Assembly: GCF_023630255.1 (NCBI RefSeq)
Contig: NZ_JALPRS010000003.1
Coordinates: forward strand, 372,001-436,000
DNA: 64,000 nt
Direction of reading: 5' to 3'
DNA from: Pontibacter deserti
Lineage (GTDB): Bacteria; Bacteroidota; Bacteroidia; Cytophagales; Hymenobacteraceae
Shown here: positions 16,108 through 26,431 of the stretch, piece by piece
Layout of the letters: every line of letters begins with the position of its first letter
Numbering within the stretch: position 1 is the first letter of the stretch
Translations under genes and position numbers: made by a program
Notes under the pieces: generated by a model
The model's database searches: none
What the model saw: only the letters and a program-made list of their open reading frames with translations
Told to the model about the DNA's origin: nothing

Positions 16108-16147
16108 CCGGAGCTACAGCGAATAACTATAGCTCCGGTTATTTTTT
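16108..16147 (+). terminator. Terminator after the homogentisate dioxygenase-like gene
   Basis: Nine-base arms (CCGGAGCTA at 16108-16116 and TAGCTCCGG at 16130-16138) are followed by a T-run (ATTTTTT). Confidence 0.8.
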
Positions 16148-16163
16148 ACGTTTACCCTTTACC

Positions 16164-16694
16164 ATGAAAAAGTTTTTTACCGCAGCCATGCTGCTTGTTT
16201 TATTTGCCACAGTAGTAGCTTGTGATTCAATTGACGACCTGCTTACGTTTTACATCAACGAAGAAGAAACCATAGTTGTAGAGTCTAACTTCCCGATTGG
16301 CTTAGTTGCTTTTGCACCTATAACTGTGCCTACCAACTCTGAAGAGACCTTTAAAAATAACAAGACCCGTGCAGAACTGGTTAAAGAAGTAACTCTGAAC
16401 AAGCTCACCTTAACTATAGCTGATACCGCAAAAAGTGCTGATTTTGATTTTCTGGAAAGTATAGAAATCTATATCCAGGCGGACGGGCTGGATGAAGTAC
16501 GCATTGCTTACCTGGAAGAGGTACCATTGGATGTAAAAACGCTGAACATGAACCTGACCAATGCCAAGCTGGACGAATTCCTGAAGAAAGATAGCTATAC
16601 CATCCGTACAGCTGCCGTGCTGCGCAATACCGTTGTTAGCGATGTAAATATAAATGCAGCCATGCGCTTTAAGGTAACTGCCGACCCTATTTAA
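16164..16694 (+). CDS. Hypothetical lipoprotein
   Basis: This 176-residue protein has a leader ending TVVAC (Cys20, a lipobox), so it is a predicted periplasmic or outer-membrane lipoprotein. The mature part is beta-rich, with no catalytic motif that I recognise. Its stop codon shares one base with the start of the GroES-like gene (TAATG), which implies translational coupling. Function unknown. Confidence 0.72.
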   Translation: MKKFFTAAMLLVLFATVVACDSIDDLLTFYINEEETIVVESNFPIGLVAFAPITVPTNSEETFKNNKTRAELVKEVTLNKLTLTIADTAKSADFDFLESIEIYIQADGLDEVRIAYLEEVPLDVKTLNMNLTNAKLDEFLKKDSYTIRTAAVLRNTVVSDVNINAAMRFKVTADPI

Positions 16695-17086
16695 TGCATG
16701 CTTTATCCATGAGAATTTCAGAGAAGAACAAACTGGAGAAGATCATTATAGTAGGAGACCGCGTTCTTATAAAGCCAAAGTCATCGCGGGAGCAGACCAA
16801 AAGCGGTTTATACTTACCACCTGGCGTACAGGAAAAAGAAAAAGTACAGGAAGGCTACATCATGCGTGTTGGCCCTGGCTACCCTATACCTGCCGACTAT
16901 AGTTTTGAGGAAGAGTCCTGGGAAGAAGATAAGGAAGATGTGCGCTATATTCCGCTGCAGGCAAAAGAAGGCGACCTGGCTATTTACCTGCAGCGCGACG
17001 CAATAGAGATAAACTATATGGGTGAAAAATATTTTATAGTACCGCAGTCTGCTGTACTGATGCTGGTGCGGGAAGAAGACCTGTAG
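16694..17086 (+). CDS. GroES-like (Cpn10-fold) protein
   Basis: This 130-residue protein begins with VGDRVLIKPKSS at about 21-32 and KSGLYLPPG at about 40-48, both close to the GroES pattern (DRVLVKP, SGIVLP). It ends with a strand pair like the GroES C-terminus (YFIVPQSAVLML). An acidic insert (about 74-85, EEESWEEDKED) enlarges the middle and is unlike canonical GroES. No groEL is adjacent. It is more likely a Bacteroidota paralogue of GroES with a private role than the housekeeping co-chaperonin. Start may be the first ATG (coupled to the upstream stop) or the internal Met6 at 16709. Confidence 0.78.
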   Translation: MHALSMRISEKNKLEKIIIVGDRVLIKPKSSREQTKSGLYLPPGVQEKEKVQEGYIMRVGPGYPIPADYSFEEESWEEDKEDVRYIPLQAKEGDLAIYLQRDAIEINYMGEKYFIVPQSAVLMLVREEDL

Positions 17087-17110
17087 TTTATACGTTACCC
17101 AACATATTTT

Positions 17111-17139
17111 AAAGCCATACAGCAATGTGTGGCTTTTTT
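17111..17139 (+). terminator. Terminator after the GroES-like gene
   Basis: Ten-base arms at 17111-17120 and 17127-17136, including one G-T pair, are followed by TTTTT. Confidence 0.7.
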
Positions 17140-17270
17140 ATTTTAATAATTCTCTTTGCTCAAGCAACCATTTTACATTTCATTACATCTTTATCTCATT
17201 AAGACTATACTTGCCTTCCGGAATAATTTACCTTTGCATATTGATATAAATTGTACGCGCTAATACTACT

Positions 17271-19823
17271 ATGAAAAAACGTTCACAAGCAGCTTTACTT
17301 AAAGTTTTCTGCTGCATCTTGCTTAGTTTACCAAGCTTTTATGCTGTGGGTCAGTCAGCTAAAAAGTCTCAACCTACCATTACCAAAAAAGAACTTGCGG
17401 CACTTCGCGTAACAGCTTCTCCTAAAATAGATGGGGTGCTGGATGAACCCGAATGGCAGCAGGCCCAGATCGCCACTGATTTTATCCAGAACAGGCCAAC
17501 ACCCGGGCCAAAAGAGAAGCATAAAACCGAAGTACGGATCATGTATGATGATGCTGCCATTTATGTGGGTGCCATCATGAATGATGTATCCCAGGACAGC
17601 ATCTTAAAACAGCTAGGCAAACGCGATGATTTAGGTAATACAGACTTTTTTGGCGTTTTTCTGGACACGTATAACGACCAGTTAAATGGCTTTGGCTTTT
17701 TTATAACGCCGGCAGGTGTGCAGCTAGATGCCCGGTACTCTACCAACGGAGAAGACTGGAGCTGGAATGCTGTATGGGAAAGTAATGCCAGTTTACAAGG
17801 TACCAGCTGGGTAGCCGAATTTAAAATACCTTATTCCGCGCTACGCTTTAGCAGTAAGCCTGAGCAGCTATGGGGGATTAACTTTATGCGTAACCGCCAG
17901 TCTACGCGCCAAGGCTATTTCTGGAACCACGTAGACCCAGCAATAGACGGTTTTGCAAACCAATGGGGCAAACTTATAGGCCTTAAAAATATAGAAGCTC
18001 CGCTACGCTTGTCTTTTACACCCTATATCTCGGCATACGCCGAAACAATACCCCAGATTAAAGAAGGCAGCAACGACGATGTAAACTATAACACCGACTA
18101 TAATTTTGGCGGCGGCATGGATGTGAAGTATGGAATTAATGATGCCTTTACCTTAGACATGACCCTGATACCCGATTTCAGCCAGGTACAGTCTGATAAC
18201 CAGGTGCTGAACCTGTCGCCATTTGAAGTACAGTTTAATGAAAACCGGCCATTCTTTATGGAAGGTACAGAGCTGTTCAATAAGGGGAACTTCTTTTATT
18301 CACGCAGAATAGGTGGCGCTCCTATAAACATGCTTAACAGTGACGAAGAGGAGAAACTTGGCAACAGGATTATCGACAACCCTCTAGAAACAAAGATGCT
18401 GAACGGTACCAAAGTATCGGGGCGTACAGAGTCAGGATTGGGTATAGGAGTGTTTAACGCGATAGTAGGTAGGCAGTTTGCCACTGTAGAAAATAGTGAA
18501 GGCACCAGGTTTAAAAAAGAAACGCAGCCACTTACTAACTACAATGTTTTTGTTTTAGATCAGTCGCTCAAGAACAACTCTTACGTGACCCTGATCAATA
18601 ACAATGTAATGCGTCAGGGCAGCACATACGATGCAAACCTAACAGGTTTGCTCTTTAAGTTTGCAGATAAGAAAAATATGTATGCCATAGATGGTAAAGC
18701 AGCTTTGAGTCAGAAGTATTTATCTGATAGTACTGCGCTCGGCCATACTTATAGGGTAGGGTTAAGTAAAATGAGCGGCAATTTTCAGGTTTACGCATCA
18801 CATACACTTATCTCTGATACTTATGATCCTAATGACTTAGGTATTCTGTTTGTGAACAACTCTATGGAAGAGAACCTGCAGTTCAACTACAACATTTATC
18901 AGCCTTTCTGGAAGTTCCTGAACATGTATACCAACATTGGGGCGATTTATGCTCGCAGGTATGAGCCGGACGCCTTCCAGAACTTTGTAATCTATGGTAA
19001 CCTGAATACTACTACAAAGAATTTCATGAGCTTAGGTATGTTCTTTAATGTAGAGCCTGTTATAACTTACGACTTTTTTGAGCCGCGTGTGAATGGATGG
19101 TATTATACTTTCCCGACCAACAATAATATTGGCGGTTATATCTCTTCTGACTACCGCAAAAAGCTTGCTGTCGATGTTAGTGGTAATTACCGGTGGTTTG
19201 ATGAAAACAACAGGCATAACATTAACTTCTCTATTTCGCCCCGCTATAGAGTTAACGACAAGTTAATGTTTGTTTACAGCTATGACCGCAACTTGCGTTT
19301 TGATGATATGGGCTTTGCCAGAACGTTTATACAGGGCGAGGAAGATGATCCTAACAAAGAACGTGTGATAATATTTGGTTTGCGCGATGTAAATGCAACC
19401 ACCAGTACACTTACCAGCAGCTATAGTTTCAATAATAAAATGTCGGTTTCGTTGCGCGCGCGCCACTACTGGTCTAAGGCCGAGTATTCTAAGTTTTACC
19501 GTTTGGCAACCGACGGTAGTCTTACCCCAGATAGCTACCCGAATGGCTATGATGATCAGTTTAAAGGCAGTAACCATAACAGGAACTTCAATGCCTTTAA
19601 TATAGATATGATCTACTCGTGGTGGTTTGCCCCGGGCAGCGAGATAAGCATAGCCTGGAAAAACGCTATCATGGAGGATCAGAGCAGTGTGGTGCCTCGT
19701 TACCTGGATAACTTTACCAATACTATATCTTCGCCGCAGAATAACAGCCTATCTATTAAAGTGCTTTATTATATTGATTACCTGACTTTAAAGAATAAGC
19801 TTGCTAAAAATAAGAAGGCATGA
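17271..19823 (+). CDS. DUF5916 protein with CBM9-like N-terminal domain
   Basis: This 850-residue exported protein has a signal peptide (about 1-27, ending AVGQ). Residues about 45-235 form a carbohydrate-binding family 9-like domain (KIDGVLDEPEWQQA, then NTDFFGVFLDTYND). The remainder is the long beta-rich DUF5916 domain, thought to form an outer-membrane barrel; aromatic and hydrophobic strands alternate through to the end. Members are common in Bacteroidota, often near transport genes, but their role is unknown. A TACCTTTG string at 17229-17236 is a possible -7 element, without a well-spaced TTG. It is monocistronic. Confidence 0.85.
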   Translation: MKKRSQAALLKVFCCILLSLPSFYAVGQSAKKSQPTITKKELAALRVTASPKIDGVLDEPEWQQAQIATDFIQNRPTPGPKEKHKTEVRIMYDDAAIYVGAIMNDVSQDSILKQLGKRDDLGNTDFFGVFLDTYNDQLNGFGFFITPAGVQLDARYSTNGEDWSWNAVWESNASLQGTSWVAEFKIPYSALRFSSKPEQLWGINFMRNRQSTRQGYFWNHVDPAIDGFANQWGKLIGLKNIEAPLRLSFTPYISAYAETIPQIKEGSNDDVNYNTDYNFGGGMDVKYGINDAFTLDMTLIPDFSQVQSDNQVLNLSPFEVQFNENRPFFMEGTELFNKGNFFYSRRIGGAPINMLNSDEEEKLGNRIIDNPLETKMLNGTKVSGRTESGLGIGVFNAIVGRQFATVENSEGTRFKKETQPLTNYNVFVLDQSLKNNSYVTLINNNVMRQGSTYDANLTGLLFKFADKKNMYAIDGKAALSQKYLSDSTALGHTYRVGLSKMSGNFQVYASHTLISDTYDPNDLGILFVNNSMEENLQFNYNIYQPFWKFLNMYTNIGAIYARRYEPDAFQNFVIYGNLNTTTKNFMSLGMFFNVEPVITYDFFEPRVNGWYYTFPTNNNIGGYISSDYRKKLAVDVSGNYRWFDENNRHNINFSISPRYRVNDKLMFVYSYDRNLRFDDMGFARTFIQGEEDDPNKERVIIFGLRDVNATTSTLTSSYSFNNKMSVSLRARHYWSKAEYSKFYRLATDGSLTPDSYPNGYDDQFKGSNHNRNFNAFNIDMIYSWWFAPGSEISIAWKNAIMEDQSSVVPRYLDNFTNTISSPQNNSLSIKVLYYIDYLTLKNKLAKNKKA

Positions 19824-19910
19824 AATTAAGAGTTAGAGCGTGTGCTTATACTTGGTTACAACTTCAACTATAGCTTAAACTAATATTGCAGTTGCTGTGC
19901 ACCATTAACA

Positions 19911-19942
19911 AAAAAGGCTCTGAGATTATCAGAGCCTTTTTT
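19911..19942. terminator. Bidirectional terminator
   Basis: Arms GGCTCTGA (19916-19923) and TCAGAGCC (19929-19936) are flanked by A-tract and T-tract. They sit between the convergent DUF5916 and subtilase genes. Confidence 0.85.
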
Positions 19943-19958
19943 GTTAAGTTATAATTGC

Positions 19959-22900
19959 TTAGCGTTGTAGCACAAGCTTCTGCACAAAAGTTTCATCATT
20001 ATAATGAATTCGCATAAAGTATACACCACTGGCATTGGCTGATAAATCGATGTCGCCCTCATACATGCCGTTATGCTTCTCTACTAAACCTGTTTTAAGT
20101 GGCTTGCCAAGGATATCATACACTTCATACCTGATTACATCAGTTGGGACAAGTTCTGCAGCAAGTATGAATATGCCAGAGCTTGGGTTACGGGCAATAA
20201 TGACTTTACCATTCAGTTCTGCTGCGCCTGGTTTATAAACAAAATTATAAACTTCAGATGTTTTTGAAACGCAGCCATCTACTGTAGCTATCAGGCTGTA
20301 TTTACCACTCTCAGTTGGTGTATAGTTTTGATCTGTAGCACCTGGTATAGGGCTACCATTTAAAAACCACTGATTTCCAGTTGCTGCATTTGATGTAAGA
20401 ACTTCGCCATTACGTGTAATAACAGCTTGGTCTATAGCGTTTTTACCTTTTACCTGTACTTCTATACGTTCACTTTTACAGCCAAGAGCCTTCACCTTAA
20501 GATCGTAGAAGTAGTAGTAATAAGTATTGGATTCAGTTGATGCAGAGTTTCCAGTTATCTCAAAAACATTTGGTACGCCCATAGGGTATGGAACATTTGC
20601 TTTGTTGTTTCTGAACAGTGTCGCACCAGTTGTACTTTCAAAATCAACTGCAATTGTATAGTTTCCTGCGGCTGGTAATTTTAATCCTAAATAATAAACC
20701 TCACCCTGGTCAGCAGGATCGTTAGGAAGAGGGCCTGGTCCAGGTGTTGATCGTGTAGGCGTAGCATCTATTGTTCTGATAGATACGGCTGCATCATTCT
20801 CATCGAATACTGTAAATGTAATTTTGCCTGCGTTTCCAATATAAAGCCTGGCACTCTCAAGAACTACCGGAGCATAAGCTTTAACATAGACATCAGGGTC
20901 GAATTGGTTGTAGTCTCCATAGCTTAAATCAGATTTCTTGGTATAGCCTACACTTACATTCAGATCATTAATACCTGCATACATAGTAGTTCCTACTTTA
21001 TCAGCCGGGAATTGGAATTGATTTCCTATAGCCACCGGATTGGTATCTGTAGCAGAGTTATACCAGTAAATTGAACCGTTACCTGTTCCGGTAAAAGAGT
21101 AGTTCGGGTCATTTCCGCAACGCTGAATAGAGACCTGTGGAGCACTTTCAGTACCAGGTACAGTCAGGATAAATGCTTTTTGGTTATTTGAAGGAATTAC
21201 ATCTCCCTGTAATCCTGCTTCTGCAATAAGCTCATAAGTCGCGCCTGCTTCAGTTGAGAATGCCGGCAACGTTAGTTCTCCCTCTCGTGATGGATTAATT
21301 GAACCTTTATAAACTGTATTCAACTGAGTTACTTCTGTTCCATTTTTACGCACAGCAACTTTAACAGGAATATTGCTCTGTATTGTTGAGCCATTGTTAC
21401 GAAGCCTTACACTTACAATTTGGCTTGGCGTTGCACATATAACTTCATCAATGGTGCTGATACTTAAGGCAGCAATGTCTTTAGCCGGTTTATTAAGCTG
21501 GACCAGATAATCTTGTGTTTCGCCATTACTATATGTGCCACATGATGCTATAGTAGTAGCATCTGTAGTTTCTGATAATACAACACGCATACGAACTTTA
21601 TAACCTATTGTAATATTTGTAGGAGCAGTAACAGCGGCATTTATAGTAGTATTATCATCTATTACTGATGATACGGCAGCTTCTTCACCGGCATCAGTAA
21701 AGCTGCCATTGGCATTCCAGTCGATAAATACCTTTGCAATCTTAGCTGCATTGGTAGTGCAGGTGCCTGGCTTAATCTGGATATTTCTGGTTTGGCCGGC
21801 TTCTATCGAGAATATCGCTTCTGTATTGTTGCTATAAGTCGTGCATCCAGGTGTACCTGCCGGAGAAATGGTAGTGCCGTCTATTGCTACACTTTCTATT
21901 CTGGAACCTTGTTCTGATGTTGGAGCCGAAGTACAATAAATTGCGCCACCAACACCACTTGCAAGTATAGAGTATGCCTGTGGCCCTTTGGATAAAGTGC
22001 CTTTGTGGCGTACACTTATCTTGTATGTTTCACCGGGGGCCGGGTTTGCGATAAGAATTTGCTCTACATTGTCCAGTATGTTATCTCCGGGAGTTGCGGC
22101 AGCTGTTGGAGCTGCTGGATTTAATGTCCATGGCTGATAGGTAGTGCCATCATGAAAAATTCTTACATCTAAGTCGTTTACCAACCGAGGTGCTCGGTTA
22201 TTAAGCGCAATTGTTGCCAGTTCAATTGGAGTTGCCTCTGGGTCAGTCCAAGCAATTGTTACTACCAGTGGTCCTGTTCCTGAAGCAACAACATCTAGGT
22301 TATAGGTTTCGCCCTGCTGTAACTGACGTTCTTCTATCAAATGTTTGTAAAGTGGTGTGCCAGCACGTTTTGAATCAGTTATGGTCATAGCAGCGCGTCC
22401 CACATTCAATAATCCCCAACCATGTATATAGTCAGGACCAGCTGCAATACCTGCCTCATCGGCTGTATGTATCACGAGGCCTTTAAGTGTCGCAGAACGC
22501 ATCACACTGCCGTTCATGGTATTGGCATAATGTTCTTGTAGCAATAGTAATGAACCTGATACATTAGGGGCTGCCATTGATGTACCACTCATTACACCAT
22601 ACGCATTATTGCTTGTACCTAGAGAAGATAGCAGGTTTACGCCATTACCCACAATGTCTGGTTTTATACGGCCATCGTCAGTAGGACCCCAACTGCTAAA
22701 GGAAGAGATTTTTACATCAGAAGTCTGCTGGTAACCATTAGAGATAGGCTCTACTGCACCTACAGTAAGTACATTTTTAGCAGTTCCATAGGTAGAAATA
22801 ATATCGTAACCATTATTGTTGCTTATATTGCCTCTTGCAGCTATCAGCTCAAAAGATCCGGTTCTTGAACGGCGGAAATATGGTTGTCCTGGTGCCGGGC

Positions 22901-23732
22901 CGTTTTCGCTGCGGTTGTTGCCAGACGATTTTACCATCAGATAATAGGGTGCATCATATGCTATTTTATCCCATTGCGCTGCACTGTTATCATAATAACC
23001 AAACTTGTAGTCTTCAAAGGTGCTAATATCCGGATTACCCCACCATTCCCAGTACGGATCAGTAGTGCCACCTTTACGATCAGGATTATAGCGCCAACCG
23101 CTTATAGAGCCATAAGAATGATTAGAAACTAATAAATTCTTGGCTGCGGCGGCCATCTCAGACACGTCATTACTAAAATCATATGCATATAATTTTTTTG
23201 TCTGATACGCCATGCCTTTTGCCAACAAGTTTACTCCTGATGCTGCCATAGTTCCGGCTACGTGTGTAGCATGGTCGCTAACTGTAGTTGCTCCGTCCTG
23301 CTGTACCACACGGCTATTTAGCTCCTGATGAGAAGTGCGTACACGGCCACCATCCCAGATAGCTAATTTATCGCCTACTGCGCTACTTGCTCCGCTAAGT
23401 GCAAGCCCAAGTGATCCGCCTACCCATACCTGATCAGTGCCTACTGTGGCAGCCGCACGTGAGTTGTTATCAGTAATATAGTAAATAGGCATTCCTTTAG
23501 AGTCAATGCCTTGTAAGGAGATGTGACGACCGTCAGAAGATGTTTTCTCAATAACCCAGCCATGTTTTTTTGCCAACTCCAGAGCTTTAGCCCTGTTTGC
23601 TTTATAGTCTTTTGCTGCGGCTACTGAAAATCTTTCTAACTCAAGCTTGTTAGTTGGTGCTGTACGCTGTGCAATTGCCGTGGTGGTCGTAACTAAGGTT
23701 AGAGCTGTGATCCAAAGGCTCAATCTTCTCAT
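19959..23732 (-). CDS. Large secreted S8 (subtilisin-like) protease with GEVED domain and T9SS sorting tail
   Basis: This 1257-residue protein has a signal peptide (about 1-22). The S8 catalytic domain contains D127 (WDGG), H157 (HATHVAG), the oxyanion N272 (SSGNN) and S385 (GTSMAAP). An insert-rich catalytic domain and a proprotein-convertase-like beta domain (about 470-590) follow. A GEVED-type module lies at about 600-745 (VFIDWNANGSFTDAGEE), then CARDB-like and Ig-like beta modules. The last ~75 residues form a type A T9SS C-terminal sorting domain. It is therefore exported through the outer membrane and anchored or released at the surface. Codons are relatively poor in the ACTATA/AGTATA motif. 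Confidence 0.92.
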   Translation of the reverse strand: MRRLSLWITALTLVTTTTAIAQRTAPTNKLELERFSVAAAKDYKANRAKALELAKKHGWVIEKTSSDGRHISLQGIDSKGMPIYYITDNNSRAAATVGTDQVWVGGSLGLALSGASSAVGDKLAIWDGGRVRTSHQELNSRVVQQDGATTVSDHATHVAGTMAASGVNLLAKGMAYQTKKLYAYDFSNDVSEMAAAAKNLLVSNHSYGSISGWRYNPDRKGGTTDPYWEWWGNPDISTFEDYKFGYYDNSAAQWDKIAYDAPYYLMVKSSGNNRSENGPAPGQPYFRRSRTGSFELIAARGNISNNNGYDIISTYGTAKNVLTVGAVEPISNGYQQTSDVKISSFSSWGPTDDGRIKPDIVGNGVNLLSSLGTSNNAYGVMSGTSMAAPNVSGSLLLLQEHYANTMNGSVMRSATLKGLVIHTADEAGIAAGPDYIHGWGLLNVGRAAMTITDSKRAGTPLYKHLIEERQLQQGETYNLDVVASGTGPLVVTIAWTDPEATPIELATIALNNRAPRLVNDLDVRIFHDGTTYQPWTLNPAAPTAAATPGDNILDNVEQILIANPAPGETYKISVRHKGTLSKGPQAYSILASGVGGAIYCTSAPTSEQGSRIESVAIDGTTISPAGTPGCTTYSNNTEAIFSIEAGQTRNIQIKPGTCTTNAAKIAKVFIDWNANGSFTDAGEEAAVSSVIDDNTTINAAVTAPTNITIGYKVRMRVVLSETTDATTIASCGTYSNGETQDYLVQLNKPAKDIAALSISTIDEVICATPSQIVSVRLRNNGSTIQSNIPVKVAVRKNGTEVTQLNTVYKGSINPSREGELTLPAFSTEAGATYELIAEAGLQGDVIPSNNQKAFILTVPGTESAPQVSIQRCGNDPNYSFTGTGNGSIYWYNSATDTNPVAIGNQFQFPADKVGTTMYAGINDLNVSVGYTKKSDLSYGDYNQFDPDVYVKAYAPVVLESARLYIGNAGKITFTVFDENDAAVSIRTIDATPTRSTPGPGPLPNDPADQGEVYYLGLKLPAAGNYTIAVDFESTTGATLFRNNKANVPYPMGVPNVFEITGNSASTESNTYYYYFYDLKVKALGCKSERIEVQVKGKNAIDQAVITRNGEVLTSNAATGNQWFLNGSPIPGATDQNYTPTESGKYSLIATVDGCVSKTSEVYNFVYKPGAAELNGKVIIARNPSSGIFILAAELVPTDVIRYEVYDILGKPLKTGLVEKHNGMYEGDIDLSANASGVYFMRIHYNDETFVQKLVLQR

Positions 23733-23860
23733 AAAAGGGTAAAAGTTGTAGTCATAATTGCTTTCAAGTTACTACTTAAGCTTCAGATTGCCAAAGTCGT
23801 TCCCATCAAAATATAATTTTCATTCAATGTTGTAACGCTGATTTTGAGCCAGGTATAAAA

Positions 23861-23890
23861 ACAAAAAGCACCAGCGTTAGCCGGTGCTTT
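23861..23890. terminator. Terminator between subtilase and hemB
   Basis: A GCACC...GGTGC hairpin extended by AGC/GC pairing (23868-23887) has an A-tract before it and TTTT after it. On the minus strand it ends hemB transcription. Confidence 0.65.
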
Positions 23891-23914
23891 TATGAAGTCT
23901 ATACTTGTATGATC

Positions 23915-24889
23915 TTACCTCCTGATGTACTGTGCGTACTCTTTAGCAAAGTAAGTTAATATGATATCGGCGCCGGCACGTTTTATACTTGTCAGCACTT
24001 CAACCATGGCTTTTTCACCATCTATCCAGCCATTTTGAGCTGCTGCTTTTACCATGGCATATTCACCACTGATATTATAAGCTGCAATTGGCAGATAGGA
24101 GTTGTCGCGAAGTGATTTGATGATGTCCAGGTAAGCCAGGGCTGGTTTTACCATCAGAAAGTCAGCACCTTCCTGTGTGTCCAGTTCTGCTTCTAATAAA
24201 GCTTCTCGGCTGTTGGCAAAGTTCATCTGGTAAGTTTTCTTGTCACCTTTCTTAGGGGCGGAGTCCAGTGCGTCGCGGAACGGACCGTAGAACGAGCTGG
24301 CATACTTTGCGGTGTAGCTCATAATGCCAACCTTATGATAGCCTGCTTCGTCCAGCACACGTCTGATGTGGCCAACTCTGCCATCCATCATATCTGAAGG
24401 GCCAACTATATCGGAACCCGCTTGGGCTTGTACCAACGCCATCTTGCCTAAAACTTCTAAGGTTTCATCATTCAGGATCTCGCCATTCTCCACGATTCCA
24501 TCATGACCATCAGAACTATAAGGGTCCAGGGCAACATCAGTCATCAGCACTACATCCGGGAAATTTCTCTTGATCTCACGGATCGCTTTCGGGAACAAGC
24601 CTTCCGGGTTATGGCTTTCCGTGGCCATTTTATCTTTCAGCTGTTCTGGTATACTTGCAAATGGGGCAAAAGCTTTTACACCTAACTCCACACAGCTGTT
24701 CACTTCTTCTAAAAGGGTGTCGATAGAGAAGCGGTTGATGCCAGGCATAGAGCTTATCTCTACTTTTTTGCTCTGGCCTTCTATTATAAATAACGGATAA
24801 ATGAAGTCATTCAGGGTTAGCGTGGTTTCAGCCACCATGTTCCGGATAACTTCGCTTTGACGGTTACGTCTTGGTCTTCTTGTTATCAT
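23915..24889 (-). CDS. hemB: Porphobilinogen synthase (delta-aminolevulinate dehydratase)
   Basis: This 324-residue cytosolic enzyme condenses two 5-aminolevulinate molecules to porphobilinogen in heme biosynthesis. Schiff-base lysines are K195 (SYTAKYAS) and K248 (MVKPALAYLD). The metal-binding loop (from D118, DVALDPYSSDGHDG) carries Asp where zinc-type enzymes carry Cys, so this is the Mg-dependent type. Normal length. It is transcribed alone. Confidence 0.97.
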   Translation of the reverse strand: MITRRPRRNRQSEVIRNMVAETTLTLNDFIYPLFIIEGQSKKVEISSMPGINRFSIDTLLEEVNSCVELGVKAFAPFASIPEQLKDKMATESHNPEGLFPKAIREIKRNFPDVVLMTDVALDPYSSDGHDGIVENGEILNDETLEVLGKMALVQAQAGSDIVGPSDMMDGRVGHIRRVLDEAGYHKVGIMSYTAKYASSFYGPFRDALDSAPKKGDKKTYQMNFANSREALLEAELDTQEGADFLMVKPALAYLDIIKSLRDNSYLPIAAYNISGEYAMVKAAAQNGWIDGEKAMVEVLTSIKRAGADIILTYFAKEYAQYIRR

Positions 24890-25012
24890 ATCTATATTAA
24901 ATAAATATAAAAAGCTTGTAAATCAATGTGCTGTAAAGGTACGGCTTGTAGCCCGGAATAGAAATGATTTATACTGTTTATTGCTGTTGCCAAACAAACC
25001 ATAGTATCTTAA

Positions 25013-25050
25013 AAGTATAAAAGCGACACTATTGCGCCGCTTTTATACTT
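25013..25050. terminator. Hairpin terminator between hemB and rocD
   Basis: Perfect 13-base arms at 25013-25025 and 25038-25050 (AAGTATAAAAGCG and its complement) enclose a 12-base loop. The outer part of each arm is itself an AGTATA/TATACT hexamer. On the minus strand it is well placed to end rocD transcription. Confidence 0.75.
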
Positions 25051-25070
25051 TATAGTTTAATTTATACTTG

Positions 25071-26312
25071 CTAAAACTGCATCAGCACTGATTCGATGAT
25101 ATCGCAGCACTCGTGCAGTTGCTCTTCGGTAATAACCAACGGCGGTGCAAAACGAATAATGTCACCGTGAGTAGGCTTGGCCAGCAGACCTCTCTCCATC
25201 AATAGCACACAAACATCCCAGGCAGTACGTCCGTCAACAGTTGGCTCAATTATAATGGCATTCAATAAGCCACGGCCACGTACAGTAGTTACCAATTCAG
25301 GGCGCTCCATTTTTATCTGGTTCATACGCTCCCGGAAGATGTGGCCCAGTTTCAGTGCATTATCGGTCAGTTGCTCGTCTTTAATAACATCCAGTGCTGC
25401 CATTGCTACGGCTGCGGCCAATGGATTACCACCAAAAGTAGATCCATGCTCACCAGGTTGTATACAAAGCATTATATCATCGTTGGCAAGCACGCATGAA
25501 ACTGGCAGCACGCCACCTGATAACGCTTTGCCAAGTATAAGAATGTCAGCCTTGACGTCGTCGTAATAACTGGCGAGTAGCTTTCCGGTACGGCCTATGC
25601 CTGTTTGTATTTCATCGGTGATCATGAGCACGTTATACTCTTTGCAGAGAGCGTGGCACTTAGCAAGGTAACCTTCGTCTGGCACCATTACGCCAGCTTC
25701 ACCTTGTATGGGCTCAACCAAGAAACCGCATACGTTCGGGTTCTCTTTCAGGGCCAGTTCCAGCGCATTAGCATCATTATAAGGTACAACTTTATAGCCC
25801 GGCATGTATGGCCCGAAACCTTTTGTAGAATCAGGGTCGGTGGAGAAGGAGATGATACCGGTAGTTCGACCATGGAAGTTATGCTCTACAACAATAATCT
25901 CGGCACTGTTTGGGGCTAATCCCTTTTTGGTATATCCCCATTTGCGGGCAAGTTTAATGGCGGTCTCTACGGCTTCAGCGCCGGAGTTCATGTATAGTGC
26001 TTTGTCGTAGCCAAAATACTCGCAGATGTACTTTTCAGCTATGCCAAGTTTGTCGTTATAAAAAGCTCTTGAAGTTAGTGTAAGCTGTTGTGCCTGCTCG
26101 GTAAGAGCATTGATAATGCGCGGGTGGCAGTGGCCCTGATTCACAGCGCTGTATGCTGACAGGAAATCGTAGTAGTGTTTGCCTTCTACATCCCAAAGGT
26201 GTACGCCTTCGCCACGAGTAAGTACAACGGGTAGCGGATGGTAATTATGGGCGCCATACTTGTGCTCAATGTCTATGGCTTCCTGGCTCGATGAAATGGT
26301 CTGTGTGTTCAT
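25071..26312 (-). CDS. rocD: Ornithine--oxo-acid transaminase
   Basis: This 413-residue PLP-dependent class III aminotransferase converts ornithine to glutamate-5-semialdehyde. The PLP lysine is K262 ([10 protein letters not shown]), and D233 ([11 protein letters not shown]) contacts the cofactor ring. The N-terminal [10 protein letters not shown] segment is typical of ornithine transaminases rather than acetylornithine enzymes. An arginase-family gene starts 770 bases away on the other strand, which fits an arginine-to-glutamate route if that protein is active. Confidence 0.95.
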   Translation of the reverse strand: MNTQTISSSQEAIDIEHKYGAHNYHPLPVVLTRGEGVHLWDVEGKHYYDFLSAYSAVNQGHCHPRIINALTEQAQQLTLTSRAFYNDKLGIAEKYICEYFGYDKALYMNSGAEAVETAIKLARKWGYTKKGLAPNSAEIIVVEHNFHGRTTGIISFSTDPDSTKGFGPYMPGYKVVPYNDANALELALKENPNVCGFLVEPIQGEAGVMVPDEGYLAKCHALCKEYNVLMITDEIQTGIGRTGKLLASYYDDVKADILILGKALSGGVLPVSCVLANDDIMLCIQPGEHGSTFGGNPLAAAVAMAALDVIKDEQLTDNALKLGHIFRERMNQIKMERPELVTTVRGRGLLNAIIIEPTVDGRTAWDVCVLLMERGLLAKPTHGDIIRFAPPLVITEEQLHECCDIIESVLMQF

Positions 26313-26431
26313 AGTTTTAACGTAAGCTCTAAGTTGGGCGCAGGTATACCTATGCCGTTATACTTTTACACAAAATATAATTTATAGTTGTAAATGTAAT
26401 AAAACACGACCTGAATAAAAATTATAAACGC

